Shown here in pieces: positions 51,488-59,680 of a stretch of 64,000 nucleotides of DNA. A model generated the notes under the pieces. That model saw only the letters and a list, made by a program, of their open reading frames with translations, ran no database searches and had not been told where the DNA came from. The stretch comes from G965229605 sp965229605 (GTDB lineage: Bacteria; Pseudomonadota; Alphaproteobacteria; CBDDJK01): positions 1,860,001 to 1,924,000 of the forward strand of contig OZ245892.1 in the NCBI GenBank assembly GCA_965229605.1. The letters run 5' to 3'. Numbering within the stretch: the stretch's first letter is position 1; every line of letters starts with the position of its first letter. A program made the position numbers and the translations under genes.

Positions 51488-52420
51488 TCAGGCGCGGGCG
51501 GCCTTTAGCCGAATAGCCTTTAGCCGAGCAAAGTCATCCCCCGCATGATGGCTGGAGCGCGTCAGTGGCGAGGCCGAGACCATGGTAAATCCTTTCCCGC
51601 GGGCGACCGAGGCCAGGTCTTCAAATTCTTCAGGGGTGACAAAACGCTCAACCGGCGCATGGCGCGGACTTGGGGCCAGATATTGACCAATGGTTAAAAA
51701 ATCAACCCCGGCCTGAATAAGGTCATCCATCACTTGCAGGATTTCCAGCCGTTCTTCGCCAAGCCCGACCATCAGGCCTGATTTCGTGAAGATATCGGGT
51801 TGTTTCTCCCGCGCCTGGCGCAGCAGATAGAGCGAGGTAAAATAGCGTGACCCGGGTTGGATAGTCGGATAAAGGCGCGGCACGGTTTCCAGATTATGAT
51901 TGAAGACGTCCGGTCCGGCTTCCAGCACATCATCCAAAGCTCCCGGCTTGTCACGAAAATCGGGGGTCAGGACTTCGATGGTTGTTGCCGGGGCGCGTTC
52001 GCGGATGGCTGTGATGGTCCTGGCAAAATGCCGCGCCCCGCCGTCTTCCAGATCATCCCGGTCGACCGAGGTGATCACGGCATGAGACAGATTGAGCTTT
52101 GCAACAGCTTCCGCCACCCGTTCTGGTTCGTTTTCATCAAGCTGCCCCGGTTTGCCGGTTGCGACATTGCAAAAGGCGCAGGCCCGGGTGCAGATCGCGC
52201 CCAGAATCATAAAGGTCGCATGACGCTTTGCCCAGCATTCGCCGATATTTGGACAGCCTGCTTCTTCGCAGACGGTTGATAGCCGATGCTGGCGCACAAG
52301 GTCGCGGGTTTTGGCATATTCTGGAGACAGCGGGGCCTTGACCCGAATCCATGATGGTTTGGTTTTTATTTCCTGAATCGGGCGATTGCGCTTTTCAGGA
52401 TGCCGGAGCCGCCCGTCCAT
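51488..52420 (-). CDS. lipA: Lipoyl synthase
   Basis: LipA is a radical-SAM enzyme that inserts two sulfurs into octanoyl groups on 2-oxoacid dehydrogenases. The auxiliary cluster motif CEEAGCPNIGEC and the radical-SAM motif CTRACAFC are both intact, followed by VITSVDRDDLEDGGARHFA, FNHNLETVPRLYP and GQYLAPSPRHAPVERFV. The 310-residue length is typical. I chose ATG 52420, which is spaced correctly from AAAGG; a GTG two codons earlier is less well placed. It lies between ccmD and the transketolase operon on the same strand. Confidence 0.97.
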   Translation of the reverse strand: MDGRLRHPEKRNRPIQEIKTKPSWIRVKAPLSPEYAKTRDLVRQHRLSTVCEEAGCPNIGECWAKRHATFMILGAICTRACAFCNVATGKPGQLDENEPERVAEAVAKLNLSHAVITSVDRDDLEDGGARHFARTITAIRERAPATTIEVLTPDFRDKPGALDDVLEAGPDVFNHNLETVPRLYPTIQPGSRYFTSLYLLRQAREKQPDIFTKSGLMVGLGEERLEILQVMDDLIQAGVDFLTIGQYLAPSPRHAPVERFVTPEEFEDLASVARGKGFTMVSASPLTRSSHHAGDDFARLKAIRLKAARA

Positions 52421-52479
52421 ATCCACCTTTATTGAGTTAACATGACCAACTTTATGCGTGTTTTCTTTATAGAAAGCGG

Positions 52480-52680
52480 TTAGCGGCCGGTCAAGGTTTC
52501 TGGGGTCAAGGTTTCTGGGGTCAAGGTTTCTGGGGTCAAGGTTTCTGGGCTCAAGGTTTCTAACTGCTCAACGGTGCGCCGTCTGGCCCGTCTTTCGGCC
52601 CAGCAAAAGGCGATCAGGGCAAAGAGGGCGGCGAATGTGACCGCGTAGGCACCCCAGATATAAAACCCGTGGTCTGGCAT
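52480..52680 (-). CDS. ccmD: Haem exporter protein D (CcmD) with pentapeptide-repeat tail
   Basis: CcmD is a small inner-membrane protein needed to release haem-loaded CcmE from the CcmABC exporter in c-type cytochrome maturation. The 66-residue protein begins HGFYIWGAYAVTFAALFALIA, the usual periplasm-facing start and single helix, then the basic AERRARRR. The tail repeats TPETL three times after a first SPETL, encoded by 15-bp tandem units at 52490-52563. CcmD normally ends soon after the basic stretch, so this tail is unusual. The gene lies 11 bp downstream of ccmC. Confidence 0.85.
   Translation of the reverse strand: MPDHGFYIWGAYAVTFAALFALIAFCWAERRARRRTVEQLETLSPETLTPETLTPETLTPETLTGR
52490..52563. 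repeat. 15-bp tandem repeat array inside ccmD
   Basis: GTCAAGGTTTCTGGG is repeated exactly at 52490-52504, 52505-52519, 52520-52534 and 52535-52549, followed by a degenerate fifth unit ending near 52563. On the ccmD strand each unit encodes one TPETL pentapeptide (the degenerate one SPETL). Identical copies imply recent expansion. Confidence 0.95.
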
Positions 52681-52691
52681 GATGAGTCCTG

Positions 52692-53444
52692 TTAGGCCAG
52701 GCGTTGCAGGGTATAGACACGGGCGGCGAGCATCAAGCTGCGCACGCGGACGATGACCAGCACGAGGAATAGCAGCATATGGGCGGCGATCATGACCAGC
52801 AGCGGGGTCAGCATGGAGGCATCAAGCGAGGGTCCATCCATACGGAACAGGCTGGCTGGCTGGTGGAGGGTTGCCCACCAATCGACGGAGAATTTGATGA
52901 TTGGGAGGTTGATTGTGCCGATGATGGCGAGGATAGCGGCGGGTTTTGCGCCGCGTCCAGGTTCTTCGAATCCGTTTGCGAGTCCGATATAGCCGAGATA
53001 GAGGAAGAACAGGATGAGCATGGAGGTGAGGCGCGCATCCCAGACCCAGAAGGTGCCCCACATTGGCTTGCCCCACAGGGCCCCGGTGATGAGGCAGATG
53101 AGGCAGAATGTTGCGCCGATGGGGGCGGCGGCCCGGGCGATGAGGTCGCCGAGGGGATGGCGAAAGACGAGAAATGAAATACTTCCGGCTGCCATGACGC
53201 CGTAGGCAAGCAGGGCCATATAGGCGGCTGGCACATGAATATACATGATGCGGACGGTTTCGCCTTGCTGGTAGTCGGGCGGGGAGAGGGAGAGGGAAAT
53301 CACCAGCCCGGCAGCCCAGGATATGGCTGTTGCGATGATCAACAGAGGCAAGAGCCGTTCGGCGACAGGCAGGAAGCGACCGGGCGCGGCGAGTGTTTGC
53401 CAATTACGACCAGATATATTGAGACCGGACAAGCTGATGTTCAT
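52692..53444 (-). CDS. ccmC: Haem exporter permease CcmC
   Basis: CcmC is the six-helix inner-membrane protein that presents haem to CcmE. The 250-residue protein has the haem-handling WWD-type segment WGKPMWGTFWVWDARLTSMLI flanked by YIHVPAAYMALLAYG, with the periplasmic His, and IKFSVDWWATLHQPAS, with the second. Hydrophobic helices alternate as expected. I chose ATG 53444; it lies 2 bp after the tatC stop. ccmA and ccmB are not in the window. The tatABC-ccmCD adjacency may simply reflect shared export and cytochrome roles. Confidence 0.94.
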   Translation of the reverse strand: MNISLSGLNISGRNWQTLAAPGRFLPVAERLLPLLIIATAISWAAGLVISLSLSPPDYQQGETVRIMYIHVPAAYMALLAYGVMAAGSISFLVFRHPLGDLIARAAAPIGATFCLICLITGALWGKPMWGTFWVWDARLTSMLILFFLYLGYIGLANGFEEPGRGAKPAAILAIIGTINLPIIKFSVDWWATLHQPASLFRMDGPSLDASMLTPLLVMIAAHMLLFLVLVIVRVRSLMLAARVYTLQRLA

Positions 53445-53446
53445 GA

Positions 53447-54433
53447 TCAATAGGCGTCTTTTGCGCGGGTTTTTTCGATCAGTTGCCCGGCCCAGATCGA
53501 GATTTCATAGAGAAGGATGATGGGCAAGGCGAGGCCAATCTGGCTGAGCGGGTCGGGCGGGGTGAGGATAGCGGCAGCAACAAAGGCCAGCAGGATGGCA
53601 TATTTGCGTTTGGCTTTCAGCCCGTCGGAGGAGGCAATCCCGACCCGCACCAGCAGGGTTAAAAGGACTGGCAGTTCAAAACACAGGCCAAAGGCGAAGA
53701 TCAGCTGCATGATCAGCGACAGATATTCGCTGACTTTGGCTTCGAGTTCGATGCGTGGTCCGTCGATAGACCCCAGCTGTTCAAAGCCAAGGAAAAATTC
53801 AATCGCGACCGGCATGACGATATAATAGACAAAGGCCCCGCCCAGAAAGAACAGGGCCGGGGTGGCGATTAAAAAGGGCAGGAAGGCCCGGCGTTCGTTG
53901 TTATAAAGGCCGGGGGCAACAAACATCCATATTTGCGCAGACAGGATGGGGAATCCCAGAAAGAGGGCCGAAAAGAAGGCGACTTTTACCTGGGTAAAAA
54001 ATTGTTCGTGCAAGGCGGTAAAGATCATGCGCCGCCCGGTTTCGCCTTCCCAGGCGGTGGTCAGCGGTGCCGCCAGGAAGTCGTAAATCGGCTGGGCAAA
54101 GAAGAAGGAAACGATAAAGCCGACCAGAAGGGCGATCAGCGATTTGATCAGCCGCTGACGCAGTTCGGCCAGATGGCTGACCAGCGGCGCGCGGCTGGCT
54201 TCAACATTATCTTCATCGCGCGTATTTTCTTTTTTGTCTTGTTCGCTTTGATGTTCAGCTGGGTCCGGTTTTGCAGAATCGGCTTGCGTATCCGCTTCGG
54301 CGGCGTCTTTTTGTGTTGCTGGCTTTTGTGTTGCGGGAAGATCATGGCTGGCATCTTCGCCTGAATCCGGCAAAGATTCTTCAGGCGATTCTTCAGGCGT
54401 CTCTTCAGGAGGAGGGTCTTTGGGATCACTCAT
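53447..54433 (-). CDS. tatC: Sec-independent protein translocase TatC with acidic N-terminal extension
   Basis: TatC recognises twin-arginine signal peptides in the inner membrane. The core begins near residue 85 with LVSHLAELRQRLIKSLIALLVGF, and has FFTQVKVAFFSALFLGFPILSAQIWMFVAPGLYNNERR, then GFEQLGSIDGPRIE, six helices in all. Before it lies a tail of about 80 residues rich in Glu, Asp, Pro, Gln and Ala (PEETPEESPEESLPDSGED), far longer than the few residues most TatC proteins have there; it would face the cytoplasm. I chose ATG 54433 over the preceding TTG. The order is tatA-tatB-tatC-ccmC. Confidence 0.96.
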   Translation of the reverse strand: MSDPKDPPPEETPEESPEESLPDSGEDASHDLPATQKPATQKDAAEADTQADSAKPDPAEHQSEQDKKENTRDEDNVEASRAPLVSHLAELRQRLIKSLIALLVGFIVSFFFAQPIYDFLAAPLTTAWEGETGRRMIFTALHEQFFTQVKVAFFSALFLGFPILSAQIWMFVAPGLYNNERRAFLPFLIATPALFFLGGAFVYYIVMPVAIEFFLGFEQLGSIDGPRIELEAKVSEYLSLIMQLIFAFGLCFELPVLLTLLVRVGIASSDGLKAKRKYAILLAFVAAAILTPPDPLSQIGLALPIILLYEISIWAGQLIEKTRAKDAY

Positions 54434-54468
54434 CAAAATGATTCACTAAAATAGTTCACCAACATAGC

Positions 54469-54900
54469 TCACTTTGGCGGTTTTTTATCGTCTGATCTGG
54501 AATCAACTTTTGGCGTATTATCCAAGGGCTTATTATCCCGGGGCGTATTATCTAGCACAGTGGTATCAATCCGCGCCGATTCCTGCTTTAACGCCCCCGC
54601 AACCCGCTGCAAATCATCGCCCGTTTCTTCAATATCCTTCTTGATATCCTTGTCCAGACCAAACTGATCCAGGATTTTGTCCGGGTTGTCCTTGACCTCT
54701 TTTATTTCCTTGCGGATGTCAGCAAGATCAGACTCGCGGGCGATATCTTCCATCGAATTTTGAAAATCACCCGCCATCGTGCGGACTTTGCGAATAAGCC
54801 CAAACATATTGCGCATGGCACGGGGCAACTCATTGGGCCCGATCACTAAAAGCGCAATCACGCCCAAAACCAGTAATTCCCACCCGCCGATGTCCAGCAT
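54469..54900 (-). CDS. tatB: Sec-independent protein translocase TatB
   Basis: TatB partners TatC in the signal-peptide receptor complex. The 143-residue protein starts MLDIGGWELLVLGVIALLVIGP with the conserved Glu in the membrane helix and the hinge GPNELP, then an amphipathic helix AMRNMFGLIRKVRTMAGDFQ and a long charged region. The C-terminal 30 residues repeat a DNTP/DNKP theme (LDNTPRDNKPLDNTPK). I chose ATG 54900, after AGG at suitable spacing. It lies between tatA (84-bp gap) and tatC (35-bp gap). Confidence 0.93.
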   Translation of the reverse strand: MLDIGGWELLVLGVIALLVIGPNELPRAMRNMFGLIRKVRTMAGDFQNSMEDIARESDLADIRKEIKEVKDNPDKILDQFGLDKDIKKDIEETGDDLQRVAGALKQESARIDTTVLDNTPRDNKPLDNTPKVDSRSDDKKPPK

Positions 54901-54984
54901 CAATCAAACCTGAATTTCAATAAAGAACAAACTGCCAATCAGGAAACGTGCTGGCCCAAAGATCAGCACCTCCCGGACAAGCAG

Positions 54985-55188
54985 CTAGTTCTTCTTGGAA
55001 TCACCATTGTCGTCTTCAATTTTGGGGGGATCGCCCTCGCCATCCTTGTCGTCTTTCATGTTCCGCTTGAAATCACGAAGACCCTTGCCAAAATCGCCCA
55101 TCAGACCCGCAATCTTGCCGCGCCCCCCAAAAAGAACCAGCACAACCACAAGCACAATAACCCAATGCCATATTGAAAATGTTCCCAT
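54985..55188 (-). CDS. tatA: Sec-independent protein translocase TatA
   Basis: TatA oligomerises to form the translocation site. The 67-residue protein begins MGTFSIWHWVIVLVVVLVLFGG with the short membrane helix, then the FGGRGKIAGLMGDFGKGLRDFKRNM amphipathic helix; the FGxGKI hinge is widened to GGRGKI. A charged, Asp/Lys-rich tail ends it. It heads the tat genes, 74 bp downstream of pheT on the same strand, so a promoter could lie in that gap. Confidence 0.95.
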   Translation of the reverse strand: MGTFSIWHWVIVLVVVLVLFGGRGKIAGLMGDFGKGLRDFKRNMKDDKDGEGDPPKIEDDNGDSKKN

Positions 55189-55262
55189 TCGACTACCTTT
55201 CCTCTGATCCTGTCGTTAATTCTTGCAACCCGGCCTTTCAGCCCGCAATTCAGCCTTATAAA

Positions 55263-57716
55263 CTAGCTACTGCGCAATTCCGAATTATGCGCCTTCTTGA
55301 CCGCAGCCGCAATATTTTGTGTGATCTCCGCCAGTTCCTGATCCGTCAGCGACCGGGCAACCGGTTGAAGCGTGATTTCCAGCGCAAGAGATTTTTTGCC
55401 TTGCAATTCCTCGCCCCTATACACATCAAAAAGATGGACATGAGTCAAGTATGTCCCGCCAGCCTCGCGCACAGTCGTTAGCAGCGATTCAGCCAAAACA
55501 TCCTGATCAGCCACAAAGGCCAGGTCCCGGCGCACCGGCTGTAAATTCAAAAGCGCTAACGGCGGGCGGGTGCTGCCCTCTGTGCCAGACAATGTTGCAG
55601 TGGCTTGATAGAGCACATCCAGAAAGATTTCAAAGCCAACGGTGGCCCGGCGGATATCATGCTGCTTTAGAATTGAAGGATGAATCACCCCGAAACGGGC
55701 CAAAGTCTGATCCTGAAACAGGATAGAACCCGACTGGCCCGGATGATACCAGTCCGGGGCCTGGCTGGACGTGCGCAACTCGGCAAGCGGCAGGCCAAGC
55801 TCTGTGATAACGGCCAGAACATCGGCCTTTGCAGTTTCCCAGCTGACCTCTTCGGCTTTATGGCTCCAGTGGCGGCCTGCCCCTTGCAAGCCGCTGCGCA
55901 CGCCGCTTATTTCTATCGCCTGTTTATCAGAGGCCTCATCATGATAAACAGGCCCGGCTTCAAAGAGAGCCCCGTCCAGATAGCCCCGCGCTGCATTGCG
56001 GCCTATCGCCTGCAACAGATTGGGCAGGATGGAGGGCCGCATCTGCACAAGCTCGCTGGAGATCGGATTATGCACCCGCAGATTTTGCTGACCACCGCCA
56101 AACCGCTCCGCATCTTGCGTGGAAAGAAATGACCAGGTGACGGTTTCCAGCATCCCGCGCCCGGCCAGCAAGCGGGTTGCCTGCATCCGCTGCTGACGCG
56201 CCGGATCAGGGCGTGGGCCCGCCATGGATTCTTCTTGCCCTGTCTGTTTTTGAGGCGGCAAAGAAACAGGCTGAATATTGTCATACCCGTGAATACGCAA
56301 AATTTCTTCAATCAGACAGGCATCACTGACAATATCAACCCGGTAGGTCGGCGGAATAACGCTAAAATGCGTATCCCCGTCCCGGGTGACTTCAAAACCA
56401 AGCCCGGTCAATATCTCTTGCGCCTGATCCGGGGCGACCCGGGCGCCGCCATGGCTTTCCAGCCGATGAAGATCAAGGGAAATCGGTTTCTGCCGGTCTG
56501 GCAAGGTCCCGGCTGTGACCGGATATGATGTCTCCCCGCCACAAAGATCAAGAATCAACCGTGCGGCGACATCCAGCCCCCAGATCGCAGATTGCGGGTC
56601 AAGCCCGCGTTCAAACCGGTAGCGGGCATCGCTTTGCAAATTGAGAATCCGCCCGGTGGCGGCAACCGCAATCGGGTCAAAAAGGGCGACTTCAAGAAAG
56701 ACCTCTTGCGTGTCCAGGGTGCAGCCGCTTTGTTCGCCGCCCATAATACCAGCCAGCGACACCGGCCCGCTTGCATCGGCAATAACCGTCATATCGGGGG
56801 CCAGCGCATAGGTCTGACCATCCAGGGCTTCCAGCGATTCCTTCTGATCGGCAAAACGCATGGTCAGGGTAGGACCGGCAAGTTTTTGTGCATCAAACAC
56901 ATGAAGCGGACGGCCCAGATCAAAGGTCACAAAATTGGTGATATCGACCAGGGCCGAAATCGGGCGCAAGCCGATTGAGCGCAGCCGTTGTTGCAGCCAG
57001 GGGGGGGAAGGCCGGTTGCGCACGCCTTTAAAATGACGCCCTGCCACATAAAAGCAGGATTGGCGGCTGCCGTCCGGCAGTTTCTTCTGATCCAGCGTCC
57101 AGCTGATAGGCGATGTATAGCTGCCGGGAACAGCGGGCGGGTCCAAAGGCCGCAGGGTGCCGCCATCAGCAGCTGCCAGATCACGGGCCACCCCGTAAAC
57201 ACTCAAGGCATCGGCGCGATTGGGCGTGGCTTTCATATCAAAGACATGATCACGCACCCCGCTCCACTCCACATAACAGGCCCCAAGCGGCGCATCGGCA
57301 GGCAGGTCAATAATCCCGTCTGCATCTGATCCAAGGCCAAGTTCATCTTCGGAACAAAGCATCCCCTGGCTGGCTTCCCCGATAAACAGAGTTTCCTTGA
57401 TATGCAGGTCCTTGGACGGGATATAGGCCCCGATGGGGGCCAGCACAGAGCGCATCCCCTTATAGACATTCGGGGCCCCGCAGACAATCTGGCGAGTCTT
57501 TCCATCGCCAGCATCAACCTGACAGAGGCTCAGCTTTTTCGATCCCGGATGCGGGGCCACCTCAACCAGTTCAGCAATCACCAGCGGCGCAAGATCAGCA
57601 AAAATCTCTTCAACCGATTCAACCTCCAGCCCGATAGACGTCAGCTTTTGCTGAACAGCCTTTGGCGATAAAGCCGTGTCAATATGGGTTTGCAGCCAGT
57701 GATGGGTGAATTTCAT
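55263..57716 (-). CDS. pheT: Phenylalanine-tRNA ligase beta subunit
   Basis: PheT forms the alpha2-beta2 phenylalanyl-tRNA synthetase with PheS and edits mischarged tyrosine. The 817-residue protein has the N-terminal tRNA-binding fold (VAPHPGSKKLSLCQVDAGDG; RQIVCGAPN), the B3/4 editing region, the B5 domain, the catalytic-like fold (QNLRVHNPISSELVQMRPSILPNLL) and the C-terminal anticodon-binding domain (PVRRDLAFVADQDV). Length is normal for alphaproteobacteria. It lies 15 bp downstream of pheS in the rpmI-rplT-pheS-pheT order, as in many bacteria. Confidence 0.97.
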   Translation of the reverse strand: MKFTHHWLQTHIDTALSPKAVQQKLTSIGLEVESVEEIFADLAPLVIAELVEVAPHPGSKKLSLCQVDAGDGKTRQIVCGAPNVYKGMRSVLAPIGAYIPSKDLHIKETLFIGEASQGMLCSEDELGLGSDADGIIDLPADAPLGACYVEWSGVRDHVFDMKATPNRADALSVYGVARDLAAADGGTLRPLDPPAVPGSYTSPISWTLDQKKLPDGSRQSCFYVAGRHFKGVRNRPSPPWLQQRLRSIGLRPISALVDITNFVTFDLGRPLHVFDAQKLAGPTLTMRFADQKESLEALDGQTYALAPDMTVIADASGPVSLAGIMGGEQSGCTLDTQEVFLEVALFDPIAVAATGRILNLQSDARYRFERGLDPQSAIWGLDVAARLILDLCGGETSYPVTAGTLPDRQKPISLDLHRLESHGGARVAPDQAQEILTGLGFEVTRDGDTHFSVIPPTYRVDIVSDACLIEEILRIHGYDNIQPVSLPPQKQTGQEESMAGPRPDPARQQRMQATRLLAGRGMLETVTWSFLSTQDAERFGGGQQNLRVHNPISSELVQMRPSILPNLLQAIGRNAARGYLDGALFEAGPVYHDEASDKQAIEISGVRSGLQGAGRHWSHKAEEVSWETAKADVLAVITELGLPLAELRTSSQAPDWYHPGQSGSILFQDQTLARFGVIHPSILKQHDIRRATVGFEIFLDVLYQATATLSGTEGSTRPPLALLNLQPVRRDLAFVADQDVLAESLLTTVREAGGTYLTHVHLFDVYRGEELQGKKSLALEITLQPVARSLTDQELAEITQNIAAAVKKAHNSELRSS

Positions 57717-57731
57717 AATCTTCAGCCCTGA

Positions 57732-58829
57732 CTAACCGGCTGTCGCAAAAGGAGAAAAACCGTAATGATGCAGCCAGCGCATATCGGAGTCAAAAAATGT
57801 CCGTAAATCCGGCATCCCGTATTTAAGCATCGCCAGCCGCTCGACCCCCATACCAAAGGCAAAGCCTTGATAGATTGTCGGATCAATCCCGGCCATTTCC
57901 AGCACCTTCGGATTGACCATGCCGCAGCCCAGAATTTCCAGCCAGTCATCGCCACCGCCAATCAATAGCCCGCCTTCTCGTCTGGCATAGCCGATATCAA
58001 CTTCTGCCGAAGGTTCGGTAAACGGAAAATAGCTGGGTCTAAAGCGTAGCGGCGGATTATCGAGTTCAAAAAAAGCCGCGCAGAAATCACTCAGACAGCC
58101 TTTTAAATGACCAAAATGCGTGGTCCGGTCAATCACCAGCCCTTCAACCTGATGAAACATCGGGGTATGGGTGATATCCGAATCCGACCGATAGGTCCGC
58201 CCCGGCACCACCACCCGGATTGGTGGCTTGCTGGCCTCCATCGCCCGAATCTGACCCGGACTGGTATGCGTGCGCAACACCGTTTTCCAGTCCAGCGCCC
58301 CGTTCTCATCACATAAATAAAAGGTATCATGCATCTGCCGGGCCGGATGATCAGGCGGCATATTCAACGCCGTGAAATTATGATAATCATCCTCAATGTC
58401 CGGGCCCTCAATCGTGCTAAAACCCATTTCTGCAAAAATCGCCAGAATATCCTCGCAGGTGCGGGTGATCGGATGCAAGGCCCCTTGCGCCGCAAGCACA
58501 GGCGGTAACGTCACATCCACCGTCTCGCGGACCAGCTTTTCCTGAAGTGCTTGCTCAGAAAGTGCCGATTCCCGCGCATCCAAAGCCTGACCCAGTTCCT
58601 TCTTGACGATATTCAGGCTTTGACCAATCACTTGTCGCTCGGTGTGCGGCAGTTTGCCTATCCCGCGCATGGCCTCGCTCAACGGGCCTTTGCGCCCCAG
58701 GGCTTCAATGCGGATCGCCTCCAAAGCTTCAAGATCACTAGCCCCGGCAATCTGCTGGTGCCAACTCTTCGCAAGATCAGAAATCTGCTGACCTATGTCA
58801 GGCGGTGAATCTGGATTCGATGGGGCCAT
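57732..58829 (-). CDS. pheS: Phenylalanine-tRNA ligase alpha subunit
   Basis: PheS holds the aminoacylation site. The 365-residue protein has an N-terminal coiled coil (about 1-90), then the class II core: GALHPITRTCEDILAIFAEMGF, HDTFYLCDENG, LRTHTSPGQIRAM, VVVPGRTYRSDSDITHTPMFHQVEGLVID, and FRPSYFPFTEPSAEVDI and GCGMVNPKVLEMAGIDP, ending GFAFGMGVERLAMLKYGMPDLR, which is motif 3. It follows rplT by 36 bp on the same strand. Confidence 0.97.
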   Translation of the reverse strand: MAPSNPDSPPDIGQQISDLAKSWHQQIAGASDLEALEAIRIEALGRKGPLSEAMRGIGKLPHTERQVIGQSLNIVKKELGQALDARESALSEQALQEKLVRETVDVTLPPVLAAQGALHPITRTCEDILAIFAEMGFSTIEGPDIEDDYHNFTALNMPPDHPARQMHDTFYLCDENGALDWKTVLRTHTSPGQIRAMEASKPPIRVVVPGRTYRSDSDITHTPMFHQVEGLVIDRTTHFGHLKGCLSDFCAAFFELDNPPLRFRPSYFPFTEPSAEVDIGYARREGGLLIGGGDDWLEILGCGMVNPKVLEMAGIDPTIYQGFAFGMGVERLAMLKYGMPDLRTFFDSDMRWLHHYGFSPFATAG

Positions 58830-58865
58830 ATATCCCCCAGTGTAAGAATAGATGGTTAAATAATT

Positions 58866-59231
58866 CTAGGCGAGGGCCGTCTTTGCCCGCTCGACCAGGC
58901 TGGCAAAACCCGTGGCATCATGAATCGCCAGATCAGACAGCACCTTGCGATCAATCTCGATCCCCGATTTATGCAAACCATTCATAAAAACCGCATAGGT
59001 CATGGTATGGCCGCTGGCCTCCCGCACCGCCGCATTGATCCGCTGAATCCATAAAGCACGGAAATCGCGCTTGCGCACTCGACGGTCCCGATAGGCATAT
59101 TGCGCCGCCCGCTCGACCGCAGGACGCGCCGTGCGAATCGTATTCTTGCGCCGTCCGCGATAGCCTTTGGCGAGTTTCAGTATTTTCTTGTGCCGCTTAT
59201 GAGCGACAACGCCGCGCTTGACCCGGGCCAT
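58866..59231 (-). CDS. rplT: 50S ribosomal protein L20
   Basis: L20 is an early assembly protein of the large subunit. The 121-residue protein begins MARVKRGVVAHKRHKKILKLAKGYRG and has the globular part with DRRVRKRDFRALWIQRINAAVR, then SGIEIDRKVLSDLAIHD; all standard. It follows rpmI by 59 bp. infC, which often precedes rpmI, is not here: a convergently opposed gap and a plus-strand gene lie upstream instead. Confidence 0.97.
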   Translation of the reverse strand: MARVKRGVVAHKRHKKILKLAKGYRGRRKNTIRTARPAVERAAQYAYRDRRVRKRDFRALWIQRINAAVREASGHTMTYAVFMNGLHKSGIEIDRKVLSDLAIHDATGFASLVERAKTALA

Positions 59232-59290
59232 GATAATCCTCTTTATATAGCGTTAAGAAACGTAATCTGTGCTTATAGTGTGTTCTATTC

Positions 59291-59494
59291 TTACGCCTGA
59301 CCGGGCAAGAAATTCCGCTTCACAATCACCGCATCGGAATCACATAAAACATGCGCCCCGCGATTCTGGCGCATCATCTGGCGCGGCCGCGTCGAGGTGT
59401 TATGGCGCAAATAAGCCCCATAATGTTTGACCTTGCCGGTTCCCGTGAAACGAAACCGCTTCTTGGCTGAACTTTTTGTCTTTAATTTTGGCAT
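59291..59494 (-). CDS. rpmI: 50S ribosomal protein L35
   Basis: The 67-residue protein begins MPKLKTKSSAKKRFRFTGTGKVK and has TRPRQMMRQNRGAHVLCDSD, the normal L35 layout. I chose ATG 59494, 7 bases after AGGAT; a longer in-frame reading was rejected because L35 starts at MPKLKT. It is the first gene of rpmI-rplT-pheS-pheT. The 186-bp gap to the divergent phosphodiesterase-family gene contains a 9-bp direct repeat (CAGAACACTG twice near 59535-59562) and presumably both promoters. Confidence 0.97.
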   Translation of the reverse strand: MPKLKTKSSAKKRFRFTGTGKVKHYGAYLRHNTSTRPRQMMRQNRGAHVLCDSDAVIVKRNFLPGQA

Positions 59495-59680
59495 AATATA
59501 TCCTGCATAATCTGTAATAGAACGCTGCCCGTAGCAGAACACTGCGCGCAACAGAACACTGGACGTTCGCGCTTATACCTTTGACATCTGCTGGATGCAA
59601 GCAGGAATCTGTCTATATTTACAGCCCATTTATCGTCCGGCTTGTCTTGTGAAGTTTTTTCAGGCAAAGCGTTTAAAGAC

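Noticed and set aside
52490..52563. CRISPR-like repeat array
   Set aside because: Units are 15 bp, directly abutting with no spacers, and in frame within ccmD; it is a coding tandem repeat.
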